Below, piece after piece: positions 10,601 to 22,657 of a stretch of 64,000 nucleotides of DNA. Origin of the DNA: Escallonia rubra (lineage: Eukaryota > Streptophyta > Magnoliopsida > Escalloniales > Escalloniaceae). The stretch covers positions 1 to 64,000 of the forward strand of contig JAVXUO010000741.1 in NCBI GenBank assembly GCA_033065855.1, given 5' to 3'. Positions within the stretch are counted from its first letter, which is position 1, and each line of letters begins with the position of its first letter. Below the pieces are notes generated by a model. That model was not told the origin of the DNA, ran no database searches, and was given only the letters and a program-made list of their open reading frames with translations. The position numbers and the translations under genes are program-made.

Positions 10601-13600
10601 GCTTTATCGGGGAATTTAATGTCTCATCTTAGTAGGTTACTTAATAGCGATCTAATTAGATCATATTAAATAGTATGACGCCCTAACTTTTTTTTGACAA
10701 ATCCTTAACAGGAGGGAACTTTGTATAAAACTACTACAAACCACTGGGCTGGAGAGTAATTTTAATAGTTAAATGTAGCAGCGTCTAATAAACACATATC
10801 TCGAGGAGTATCGAGTGTAATTAACCCAAACCATTTCCCCTCCACCTATTGGCTGAAATAAATTTTATTTACACCTCCTAGTTTGGTTGTTTCACATCTT
10901 AATTTGTTGTTATGTGTAAAATCTTATAGCATTTTGGGACAAATCCCTTTAGCTTTGATCTAGATACGAAATTAATATTAGGTACTAATTCAATGTATTG
11001 CTTCAACCAGCCTAAGTGACTAGTAAACATAACCTACTTTGAATAGTTATCGCCTATTAGAATCGAACATGGCATGATTTCCATCAAGGATCCAGTTCAC
11101 CTATTCACTGGTTCAACCACTGGTCCAAACGCTTCCACCGGCTTTAGAATTATATCAACTAAAATTTTTGTTTATTTTGAAAAGTAGCAAAATGAATAAA
11201 TAGATTAATGCCTTTGTAACTAAACACAATGTTAGTCATAGTTGTGTTGGGGCAATTTTTTGTCTCTCTAAACTTTTCTCTACCTTTTCTCTAAACAAAG
11301 CAGTCCACCACAAAACTCGTCGACGTTAGCCGGGGTAAGGGGGGGGGGGGGGGTCGGGGTCTTCATGGCTACCTCTCTCTCCCAATTTGTAACTTTGTTC
11401 CTTCCATTTCTATTTGTGTTAGTGGTTTGAGGAGTTCAACGGTGGCCGGTGGTAACCATGGGTGGACAGTGATCCCCGGACGGGGGGGGGAGAGATGTAC
11501 TAAGAAGTGGCCTGTTGAGTCGTTGCCCCGTCTAACGACGTGTTTTTGGTGTTGGTTTTGCCGGTGGAATGTGTGAAATTTGTAGTGTTGATGGCCTTCG
11601 TCTTTATCTTTGTGCTGAGATTGCTTAGTTTGTCAAGTACACCTTTGGTTTGTGCAGTTTCATGTTGTCCTGCTCGTTGTATTGTGCTTTATTTTACGTG
11701 TTCTCAGTGTTAAATTGTGTCTTTTAAACCTTAATATATTATTTAAAGTTAGGTTGAATTGTAAGATATGTTTTGTTTCAATTTAATTGTAATGTGTATA
11801 ATCTTAAAGGTAATTCATTAATTTATGACTTACATGGTCTTATATACGCACGAGTTACGAGAACGTCGTGACCTTTATATGCCGTCAGACAAACTTCACA
11901 ACCTTTCAATTATCAATGATATTCTCTTATTATAAAAAAGACTGAAGACAATGAATATTTTATGTGTTCTACAATATTTTTTGGCTAGATCAGTAAAAAG
12001 CGAGTGAAGCGGCCCACTCAAAATGTTGATGAACCGTAACAAGGACGACAATTATGGAGTTTTGATTTCCACAGAGGATGAGACAAAAGTAATTTCACTC
12101 GAATGACAATTCTGTGACTGAAGGATTTTGATTCCCTGTTGTAACCCATGGTTACAGCAGAGGATCCTAATCCGTGACTGAACCAGAGGGCCAAAATCAA
12201 ATGCAGGGGCAGATCTTATGTAGGGCCATGCCATCAGTGGCCGTGGCATAAACCGTACACAATACACATCTGGACGAGGTGAAAGATGGTAGTTGGGGAA
12301 CCGAAATTTGTTTCCATGAGTTGAAGATGTAGCTAAGGACCAAGCCGTTGAAAGAATTCAGAGCATTAGGTGACGTTTGGTAAAGTTCTTGTTCCTTGAT
12401 TCTTGATGTTTTTTTTTCGTAAAGAAAGAAATAAGATGTTGGATGTCCAAGCCATGGATGTTTAGATACGTTGTAGAAGTAGCCAGCAAAGGAGAGCTTC
12501 CTCCCGACCGCCTCATGTACACAGTCCTGCCTGCTGTCATAGAAACCGTTGGCAGGGGAGATGCTTATTTCCCCTCACGTAGATCTTGGTGAGGGATTTG
12601 TCTACATGAGACTGAGGAACTAAAGGTGGTCACAAGTATCTGCTAAATGGGCTTGCTCTTCGAAATGGCATTTACTTTGTTTTGTGTGATACAGATGATC
12701 ATGCAACAATGTAAATCAAACTGACCTTTTTCTCCTTCTTTATCATCTGTAGCTGTTACACTGAGGTATTCTAGTCTCTTTCTTTGCTTTCCTTCTTGTT
12801 GTGGCCAAGGAATTTGATCAGGAAGTAACACAGCGTGCTCTGAAAAGATACCCCCTCTCTTGGGTCATTGAGCAAACCTTACTCCCCAACCACAGGAAGT
12901 GCAGCAGCACGAGAGCCGCTAAATTCAAACCCAACCTCCCATTGTACCACGCAACTTGAACAACTCCAGCATCCACGCCAAATCCACCACACACATCCAA
13001 ATTCAAGCAAACCAATCATACATTATGTGCAATGACGACGGGGCGTGGGAAACCAGATCAAAACATAGCAGTGACCAAATGCAAGAAATATTAACCTCAG
13101 AAGCAATGCATAATCCCAAACCCGCCGGGCACATACATGAGAAATCAACCGTCACCCAACAAACTTACACCATTTCAGCCCAAAGATTGAGATCACCACA
13201 GTACACCATCTAACCACCAGCGGGCCCTTAAAACACCTTGTCACCAACAATCCACACATATCCAAAAGAGAATCACCAATGGTGGCGGCAAAATCAACAA
13301 AGACATAAAACCACAAGCAAGGAGAGACTCCAAAGCAGTACATGCCACTATTCTATAGCTGCTCCATGCACATGAACGTGCCTCAGTCAAGTTCATGAGA
13401 TGCACCAATCATCGTTAGGTGTGTGGTTTTACATTTCGATAATGTGGTTATTCCTTTGAGTCATCGCATTTGGGTTCAGTATAAATATACATATCACATT
13501 GTCTTGTGAAAAGACGTTGCTCCCTCCTTCCATCTTACCTGTTATCACCCAAAAGGCAGCTGGCAGCTGGATACAAAGTAATCTAGTTTTACAAGTACAA

Positions 13601-13620
13601 GAAAACGTCAAAAAAAATAT
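10601..13620. other. Intergenic stretch, no confirmed gene
   Basis: Mostly AT-rich, with a G-run at 11340-11353 and a second at 11483-11491. Around 12431-12592 (plus) a 53-codon frame reads WMSKPWMFRYVVEVASKGEL and on to ETVGRGDAYF, then stops at TGA. It has protein-like composition but I do not recognise it, and no matching exon is seen nearby, so it may be an exon remnant. The interval 13621-13708 is probably the 3' UTR of the RING gene. Confidence 0.35.
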
Positions 13621-13708
13621 AAATATTTTTTCCCCTCTTTATTGGTAAACAAAAAGCAAGTACACATGCGCCTAGCAAGGAAACCAACTTGACACTGGCA
13701 GCTATTGG

Positions 13709-16700
13709 TCAATCAGTTTCATCAATGTCATCGTCTAAGATATGCAAGTATGGAACTAAATGTGTATGCTCATGAGATTTTTCCTCCTTGTCCTCACCAG
13801 TTATATCAGGAATATTCCAACCCAAATGCTGAATATAGACTCTATCATAGGCATCTATATTCAACCCTGAAGCCAGAAATAACTCCACCTCATCTAGAAA
13901 CTGATCTGTTCTACCTGCTAAGAAAGGTTTCGCTGCTTTAGAGACCAAAGCCTTGAACTCTTCTTGCTTTGTTTCAGGTGAACTTTGAGGAAATTTTTGT
14001 GTGTTTCTGCAATTCATGTAACGACCAAGGAAAATAAAAAGTAGTAAGTAGTATATGTTTTGGTTAGCCAGCATTACATTTACTCTAAAGAGTTCAAAAC
14101 CCTACAAAGACGGTGTTAACAAATTAAAATCTGCTCAAACTTCATTGTCAAGTTGAAATCCAGTAACTCTAATACTCCTTTGAACTCTTACCTTCTAAAA
14201 GAGTCAGTTACTCCAAGTATGTGGTGCACAACAATGTCGACATCTTCCTCCTGCAGTTAAGTAGATAGAAAAATGTTAGCCGTTTGAACGCCAGGAGTTA
14301 GGAATACAATAGGGATAATTTAGTCTGCAGCTTTGTTGTAAACGGTATAGTCGTGCTCGCAAAGGCTTTAACATCTACACCCCGTTAAAGAGTCTCTATA
14401 AGTAACCACTCTAATGACTTAATCTGATTGAATAGGCCGTTTGACAAATGTAGAAAAGATAAAAAGCAAAGGCTTGATGCATAATACTCGACAAACTCAG
14501 CTTATGTTTCTCGTAATTGCTTTACATTTTTTCGTGTGATCTCTCGCTTTATCTTCAATGTCCAAGATAATTTAAAAAATCTAGGAACCTGTTAAGCTCT
14601 GAATAAAGTTTAATTTTTGATGAGTAAATTTATAACGAAACATCCAGGGGGAGTAGATCTCCTATATATTGGATGTGTAGAAGTGACATTACCCAATTGA
14701 AACTCCAGCCCCCTGGGACTAGGGCTGTAAATGAACCGAGTCCTTCATGAACATGCTCGTTTTTGGGCGCATTAAAGGTTTGTTCGTTCTGTAAATGAAA
14801 CGAGCTTGAACTCAAACTAAGAGCTCGTTTACTAGCTTGCACATCGTCAAGCTGTTTAATTTAGTTCATATGAATTTAATTAGAAAACCCTTATCTTCAT
14901 CCAAAATTGAGTGGTCTTCTAGAAGCAAAGGGTATACAAAATATACTTGAACCCAAACAACTATCTCTCTCTCTCATCCAGTCCTCCCCACATCTCTCTC
15001 TACACGCATGAATTTTGCGATCTAGAATCTTGAATCCAACTTGTGACTCATATTTTGGGTGATGTAAGAGAACTGGCTCAGCAAGCCGAGCGCAATTCAG
15101 ATGCGAGTGAAAGGTTAGGCTTTCCTCGAAGCTTGTGCTAGATTGGAGTAGCTTTCTACTGCTAGTACATTGTAATCTCTAGTTATTCCGCATGATCGCC
15201 AGAAACTAGAGGTTATTTGTATTCCCCAAAGCCTCCTCCCCAATCATGGTTCAATATTTCTTGGATACTTCAATTGTGCACTAATTAGAGCATCTCTTTT
15301 AGCAGATAGATTCATGAAAGGGTAATTGGGAGTCATGCTTGTGATCGTTTGCTGGAAGTGTCATAATATCTAATTCCCATATTATGGCACTTCCTGCAAT
15401 ATTATACCCTCCATCAAAAAATACAGGGAAGAGATTTTGCGCCATGCACATGAAATTTTGAGTGAAGGTAGAATTTGTAAATTACAAGTCCCACAAAGTT
15501 TTGGAATAGATCCTCAGGGTTGTAAGATGCAAATGTTTGACAATCCAAGAAGAAGTATCTCAAGATATACAACATAGAACCATCTGTTTAAACTCTATCT
15601 TCATTCAGTACGTAATATGATGATCTCCATTACTTGCAAGCTGCAATGCATTTAATAAAAACTGACCTCTATAGTTATTGGAAGACTGTCTATGAAGCAC
15701 TGTAGAAACTAATACAAAGATAACACTACGGGTCACACATTACTAGAGAAAGCACCAGTTTCCAAAAGAAGAATAAACACTTGAACCTGAATCAAAGCTT
15801 GAATTTCCCTTTTCAACCAGCTATAGAACCACCGATTAGGCTGAAGATATTTATAGGACTTCCAATACCGTGATACGTTGAATTCACCACTCAAGGTACC
15901 TATTCGACATATTAATTGGAAATATACATATACATATCGTGTTAACAAAGCAATAAGCCAGCATACAACAACAGGAAAAATATTAATAAAGACAAGCACA
16001 TAATTACCAGGTTTAATGTAGTAGCACTGCAATCTATACTTATGAGCTCTTGAAAAGAAAACACTGCATCAAAAGCAAGTAAATGAAACCATTATCACAA
16101 TATAAATTAAGGAAAAAAGAAGAAAGATCAATTATGCATAATACCTATTTCCAAGATCCTGATTGACATAACACTGTTGAAAAGACATTCCATCATATCC
16201 GTGTATAATAGACGAACTTTCAATCTGCACAATATACGCATGAAGGTGTAAAGTTTGCTCCCTATAAGAAACCCTTAAACAACTATAAGAAAACCTTAGA
16301 GAACTATAAGCTTCTTAAGGTCCAAAAGTGTACTTAACAAAAATGAAACGAGTATTTAATAATAATAGGAGGAAGAAGAAAGACAGAAAAAATCGGAGTA
16401 ATATATTGATTACACATAAATGTTAATGCAAATGGAGTAAGGGTAGCCCTATTGGCACTCCCTAAATTGCTAATGGCACTCCTGCACTACTTTGCATGAT
16501 TATGTGCATGAAGTAGTAGCGAAGTGACTTCCATTTGCCATTTAGAAAGTGCCAATAGGATTACCCTGGAGTAATTGGAGCTAAGCCCTATCCTTGATCT
16601 TTCTTTTTTAAACATGTTACGAGATAAGTAGTTTCAGAGGTAAAGAGGTAAAGAAGGTCACTTCCATTGGTACATTCCTTTTCCGAATTGCCTAACAAGG

Positions 16701-19700
16701 AAGCTGAGCACGAGTGCACGACAAGCCCAGCCATTACCCTATTATTAATTATAGTGCAAAACAACAACCAAACTTGAAAATCACAAGCAAGGAGATTAGA
16801 CATACTGTACACTTGCTAATGCTCACTGCTCCAAGCATGTTGATTATATACTAGGCAGGTGATTGACCAGACAGGACATAGTAAGCATCTGCTACAGCTC
16901 CTTATCTTTAGCATGTTAAACATGGTATGAACCAATTCCTCCTAAGAGCTTTCTGCCTTCATCACACCAAGACAGTAGCTATACCTTACGCTCTTCACAA
17001 ACTAATGCTCTAAGAACTACCCACCTACTATAAGCCCATTTCACCCATTTCATATAGCATTTTCTAATTCATCGTTATTTTGCAAATGCAATACTCCTCA
17101 GTTTTCTTTCTAGTAATTAAGAATTACTTTTTTCTTGTGGAGGCACTGAATCTAGTCAATTGTATTGCTGTATTCAGGGGGCAATGGCTGAAGGTTTAGG
17201 TTTCTCTTTCCTTCTTGAATGGCTCCAGCCCCGTCTTCGTTGTATCCTAGTCAATGCCTTTTTTTTTTTTTGCCTTTCGCATTAAGAGCATATAACCAAT
17301 AATATATCCAAGATTCAACGTTTAAAAAGGAACTAGAGCACCACAAGTTTCCTCTCCTAACCAAAAGGACCAAAAAGGAAACGCAGCTAAAGACAGAGCC
17401 GGAATGCAATAGTTGAGTTTCTGAAATTTGGTATGCATCTTACAAAATTTCTTAATAGCATACAAAATATCTGCTGAGAACAAATATCCAATTTCCTAGG
17501 ATACAACAGCACTTCAGCAATGCAGAGCGAGATTCTATATCCTACACATGCAAAAGTGCAACTCAAATCATGCCTTAGATGCTATGTAACATAGAAAAAC
17601 AAAGAAACTTTCTTAAGCACCATCTTCTATACCTCTTTATTCTTCTTTAACAAGTAACAATTCTTATAGCCAGTATCTAGCCATTATTAATTCCAACCTT
17701 ACTATCTATTCTCAATTGAACGGCTGATCTTCACTAAAGATAGCACAACCTACATTTATAAAAGTTAATGTACGGATTTCGCATAACAACAGAAAACCTA
17801 CATTAGAATCTCTTAAACGTGCGTGCTTATATGCCGCCAACAATATATTGATGAACTATGATATATACAAGAAACTTTACCATTCTGATGAGGCCCAAAA
17901 GAATGATTACCAGAACAGACCTTGCATAGAGGACACTTTACAGATGTAGCATGATGAGAATGCTTCCCAGAAACCACTTTAGTCCAATGCAGAATGCAGT
18001 TGTAGCAAAACTTATCTGCAAAATATTTTAAAAAGTTACGTTTAAGAACTAACTAATTACACGTGTGTCGCATATAAACAAGACTACTCCACGTGTTTGT
18101 CTATGATGGTCATTTAGCTTAAAATTTGGATGAGGCACAAGCCACAGTGACACAAAGATACAGCCAAAAGAAATTCAAATGGTAAAGATGTGTCCATGAA
18201 AAAATTTACCCGAGTTTAGCTTCTTCATGTTGGAAAAACAACATACTTAAACTAACATGTTCATAATCTTCAAGCTGTGGTGAAGATTACAAACGTGACT
18301 TAGAATATGTTATAGCATAGAATCATCCTCTAGTATCATCATTTTGCTCGATGAAACAAGGCCCAGAAGACCTCAAAACTAGATAACCTACACTGCACCC
18401 AAGTTCTCTGATATCAAGTCGATGAGTAGACCAGACAAGGAGCTGAAAAAGAAACCACAATTTTATCTGTAGCCTCTATCCATACCCTCATAGTTTGTAA
18501 CACGCGTAGAGCTTTGCTAGGACCTACCTGTTGACTCAATGCAGCAAAGGACTTCAAAACATAGACAAGGAAATTCAACTAGGCTCTTGTTTTCGTATTG
18601 TCCATCCATCAAACAGAAATGAACACATAAATTATCCCCGTCTTTGCAATGTCAGAAAATGACATCTCATACCTCATGGATAGATTACACGAAAAGTTTC
18701 CTCGCAAGGCATAAAAAGGAGGCGCTTTGCGGCTCTATCCAATAGCTCAAAAAGCACCAAATACTAGTTGGAATCTTAGTAGCAGTAAACTCCTCATATG
18801 GTGACGCTTTTCTCTCGAGAACTCGCTTTTACGATCCCAAGTTAGGAGCTCCATGGATCCCGTCCCAAGCTAACATGGTAACTCTATCCCGTCAGCTGGA
18901 CAGAAATGCATGGAACAAGTGAGAGTACCTGAAAATCAAGCCCTTTTTGACTCAATTCATTGTTTCCTCTTCCTTTAAGTCCTTAAAGCTAGCCCCTTCC
19001 GTTGCTAACTACCCTCATCGAGAGAACCGAAATTGTCAACCAGTCTGTTCTCTCTAAATTTCAATTCATTTTTGGCCCTGTCTCTAACCCTATTATATGG
19101 GAGATGTGCCACCTAGAAATGTCTCAAGAAGTGAACAGTAGCAGCATAACTACTTTTACCTTTATTATTTTCAATAGCAAGTAGCTGGTAGCCACTTGAT
19201 GTGACGAGTACAAATTAACAATTTACTCTCGCTTATGGTATTTTCAAATAAGAGTGTACATTATAATTTAGTGTAAGATATACTAACCAAATGGTAATAC
19301 TCTTTACGCATTTATTTATGGGTAAATTACACAAAACTCTCCTGAGGTTTGCCATAATTACACCCTGCCCTCCCTATCTTTAAAAATTACACTTTGTTCC
19401 CCTGAGGTTTGTACTCGCATTACAAACAACTACACATTTTTAACGGCAGGCTCAACTCCGTTTCAAGATTCCTTGACACACTACTTTATGCAATTTTCTT
19501 ACCCAAAATACCCCCCCTTTGTTCTTTATACATCTGTGTGGTCTTCTTGTAATGTTGGGTTTTGTAAATTTCAGCCAACTCCACAGAGACCCTTCTTCCC
19601 TTCCTCCACCTTCTGCTCGTGCCCTTTTATCCATTGCTTTCATCATACCTACATGCTTGAGGAGGTAACAATGTCTTGGTCAGAGAATAGTGAAGAATGG

Positions 19701-22657
19701 TTGGATTTGCAGCTCCCACTAGATTGTGAAGATATACAATGCCAGCGTTCAAATATTTTCTGCAATTACTTTGTACTGCTCGTGCCCTTTCAGTGGAACT
19801 TTGCAATTTTTGGTGACGTTAGAAAACTTCGGAGACTGCAACATCTGGTAACAATTGTTCGACCCTAACACTTGTAATTAACCGGAACTTTAGTCCCAAA
19901 CACAGCATACAACTCCCCGAGGCCGCAAAACCCAAGACAAACGAGGTCAAAGAAGTCATGTATTGCTAGGAGCAGGAGGTAAACATGCAGTAACTCTCAC
20001 GTCAAGAATGAAGTCAGTAGTAGCTTAGAGATGGTGCCACCAAACCTCGTATCCCAACTCAGAACAATATCACATTCAGTCGCAAGAGCTTGCCGCTGCC
20101 ATTATTCTAATGGCGGCTCTAAACCACACAACTCGTTCACCTCCGCTGCACAAGTCGAAGAGGCCTCTTGCATTCTCCGCACCGTCGTCCAAGCTCTCGA
20201 CTTGCGGCACGACAAAGCCATGCACGCCAAACTCGTCAAGCAAGCCCTTCTCTCTTCCCTCTACCTCCGCAACAATCTCCTCAACATGTACGCCAAATGC
20301 GGCCATCTTCCAGACGCCCTCCAACTGTTCGACGAAATGACTCACAAGAACGTGGTGTCGTGGACAGCCGTCATTGCGGGCTCTGTCCAAAAGGGTCATC
20401 CCGTAGAGGCTCTCTCTCTGTTCAGACGCATGCACATGAGTGGAACCAAGCCCAACGAGTTCTCCTTCGTCAGCGCGCTCCACGCCTGCTCCTCCACGGA
20501 AAATCATGCACACGCGTACCAGACTTATGCGTTGATACTTCGGTTTGGTTTTCAGTCGAATATCTACTTAATGAAGCCAAAAAGTATCTCTTCCACGACT
20601 GACGTTTATGGAATGCATCCCAGAGAAAATCATTATGCATGCATGGTAAATCTCCTAGGCCGACAAGGACGGACAAAAGAAGCCGAGGAATTAATCTTAG
20701 AAATGTCGTTCCAACCAGGTTTGCCGGTTTGGCAGACCTTGCTTGGTGTTTGTGAGCTTCACAGTGAATCACCCTTTCCTAGTTTTCCCTCCAAATTCCA
20801 AGAAAACATTGTCTGAGGGGCATTCATGTCTTTTTGCATTGCACCCTTAACACCGTAAGAGGAAAAGTTACTTTTTGAGCGGAGTGTAATTTTTAAAGAT
20901 AGGGAAGGGGGGCAGAGTGTTATTATGGCAAACCTCAGAGGAGTTTTGTGTAATTTACGCTTTATTTATTCAAGCCGCTCCCAACCTTAAATTCTTCCAG
21001 GTGCTTACGCTCCCCCACCCACGCCCCTGCATTGTGCAACTAAGGGTGGGATACTTAGATTAGCTACACTACACGACACATTACCATAATACATCATCAA
21101 CCGCACTAGCAGCCGTGTTAAGTTTCCATCTGAACCATTCATGTAAGTTTGGAATCACATACTTTCCAATAACCAAACTAGTCTACTTCTCTTTCCACAT
21201 ACCATTACCTAACATAAAGGAGGCCAAGCGCAATTTGATCCTTATCATCTCCACCGATGTGACAAGCACAATATCGAAGTTCCACATTTCACCTTTTGTT
21301 CTCTACTTATATAGTCTACAATCTTCCAAGCAATTACTTCCTTGTTTCATTTACATCTTTAAGGTGATTGTTGCGAATGAAGGCATCAATTTCCCCTACA
21401 AACATTCTTGCTGAGACTAAGAAAGAACTAGGCCGACTTATAAAGCGACAATTATAACTTATCCGCATATTTTAGTTGCTTGATAACCAGCTAAACATGC
21501 AACAACTGGATATAAAGTTTTGGGTTGATAATGTTTTAGGCCAGCATATGAAACGAACCAACACTAGAAGTATCAACTATCCAAGCAATTCATACACAAA
21601 AAAACATGAACACATCACTAAAACAGAGAAAAAAAAAAAAAAAAGCAGTACACGAATTAATAGTTCAGAGGTGTTGCAAACTGCATGCAGATTTTGCTTA
21701 GCACTCGATGTTATAAACTATGACATCAATATACGTTAAGAAAAAGAAAAAGAAAAGTAAATTAGAAGTAGCGTCAGCTTGAGTGAAATCATATGCTTCC
21801 TCCATTTCATAATTTTTGTCCAACGAGAATTTAGAATCGGTCGTCAGTTAACAGTGAAACCATACACGCCCTCGGCCCTTGTCCCCTTTGACCATTTGCG
21901 AGTTCCTATGATAGAATTTAATCAAATTGATTATGACTCGAATTTGAATAGTAATAACTAGTCGAACAGGTACTCTTTGACAATTTGAACTAGCGTAAAA
22001 TAATTAATTTTATACGTTCAAACACTAAGGGTGTGTTTGGATATAGGATTTGAATTGGGGATTTGACTTTGGTAGGGTATTTGTAAATCACTTGGACAAA
22101 ATATCTTGTTTGGATAGTTTAAAAGGGAATTTTTGAAATTTCGAAGTGATTTGAACTAGTTATCTGTCAAATTCACTCCAATTAGTAATTTACAAACCCA
22201 CAATAACTAGTTTCCTATTTTTTAGGAATCTTGCCTCCCACCTTTTTTAACAACTTTTTGTTTCCTTTATGATAAAATTTGTAAATCAAGGGATTTCGAA
22301 ACGAGGGCATTTAGAAATACCCAGTATTTCAAAATCCCGTATCCAAACACACCCTAAAGAACTCGCAAAAAGTAAAAAGGGAACATGAATAATGAAATGG
22401 ACGGAGTGCTAACTAAAAACAGGGACATGGGCATTCTAGCAATTACAAGGGAAGCAATTAGCAACCCGAACATATTGAAATTAAGTAACCCACCACGTTA
22501 CAGAGAATAATTCTAGGGTTTCAAAGGGAAAAGCAGAGGGGGAGAGAGACGTACGGAAACAGCGGTCCAGGTAGGATTCTTGAAGGAAAGGTCCGAGGCA
22601 AATTGGGCATGGGTCGGGTTCAGAGGACGAAGCGGTCTCGTTATCCTGCTCCATCAT
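13709..22657 (-). CDS. RING-type E3 ubiquitin ligase, Topors-like, seven exons, complete
   Basis: Exons on the minus strand: 22555-22657, 17921-18015, 16145-16224, 16008-16063, 15787-15899, 14192-14250, 13709-14006. Phases match at every junction, giving 804 nt and 267 residues. The first ATG in frame is 22657-22655 (MMEQDNETASS). Exons 1-2 make a C3HC4 RING: C17-x2-C20, C33-x-H35, C38-x2-C41, C62-x2-C65, with the DRCFHKFCYNCI stretch typical of Topors-like RINGs. Exons 4-5 carry SRAHKYRLQCYY and RYWKSYKYLQPNRWFYSWLKR, conserved in the plant Topors-like group; the C-terminus is acidic (ILDDDIDETD). It should transfer ubiquitin from an E2 to substrates; the partner is unknown. The 4.5-kb first intron and intron 2 contain three transposons. 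Confidence in exon structure is high, in the Topors name moderate. Confidence 0.88.
14720..14850. mobile_element. Possible hAT end fragment (intron 5 of the RING gene)
   Basis: TAGGGCTGTAAATGAACCGA followed by AT-rich sequence with repeated ACGAGC/GCTCGTTTA motifs looks like one end of a plant Ac-like hAT. I could not find the opposite end or an 8-bp duplication, so it is probably truncated. Confidence 0.4.
15351..15397. repeat. Imperfect hairpin, 19-bp arms, 9-nt loop
   Basis: The arm GCTGGAAGTGTCATAATAT at 15351-15369 pairs with 15379-15397, with one mismatch. It lies in intron 5 of the RING gene. It may be a remnant of a short inverted-repeat transposon. Confidence 0.75.
16441..16566. mobile_element. 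126-bp hAT-type MITE with 8-bp TSD
   Basis: The ends form an imperfect inverted repeat of about 50 bp (left end GGGTAGCCCTATTGGCACT; right end the complement, GTGCCAATAGGATTACCC). It is flanked by a perfect 8-bp duplication, TGGAGTAA, at 16433-16440 and 16567-16574, the size made by hAT transposases. It sits in intron 2 of the RING gene and has no coding capacity. Confidence 0.88.
19320..20960. mobile_element. Pack-MULE carrying a PPR gene fragment
   Basis: Terminal inverted repeats of about 75-80 bp lie at 19320-19395 and 20884-20960. The left end starts GGGTAAATTACACAAAACTC and the right end is its near-exact complement. Both are bordered by a perfect 9-bp duplication TTTATTTAT (19311-19319 and 20961-20969), the size made by Mutator-like transposases. 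There is no transposase; instead the interior carries a captured PPR gene (20031-20816, plus) and unassigned sequence at 19440-20030. Inserted in intron 1 of the RING gene, opposite to its transcription. Confidence 0.92.
20031..20816 (+). pseudogene. Internally deleted PPR (PLS-type) gene copy inside the Pack-MULE
   Basis: One uninterrupted frame of 261 codons. Residues 48-72 (ILRTVVQALDLRH then HAKLVKQ) are the usual region before the first motif. About 78-152 hold pentatricopeptide motifs (NNLLNMYAKCGHLPDALQLF, then VVSWTAVIAGSVQKGHPVEA). After residue 180 the sequence jumps to HYACMVNLLGRQGRTKEAEE and WQTLLGVC, which in full-length organellar PPR proteins lie several hundred residues later, just before the E domain. 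So the middle of the repeat array is missing, though the reading frame stayed open. Functional PPR proteins bind organellar RNA; this copy keeps too few repeats for that to be likely. Its ATG is a few bases after an in-frame-less leader, and it might be transcribed from the element. Confidence 0.82.
22029..22354. mobile_element. Tourist-like (PIF/Harbinger) MITE, 326 bp
   Basis: The left end GGGTGTGTTTGGATATAGGA and the right end TCCAAACACACCC are inverted repeats, and both are flanked by TAA (22026-22028, 22355-22357), the three-base target used by PIF/Harbinger elements. There is no coding capacity. It lies in intron 1 of the RING gene, about 200 bp from exon 1. Confidence 0.85.

Noticed and set aside
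20076..20513. 145-codon minus frame opposite the PPR fragment
   Set aside because: It is an antisense shadow of the PPR frame; the plus frame has clear family motifs.
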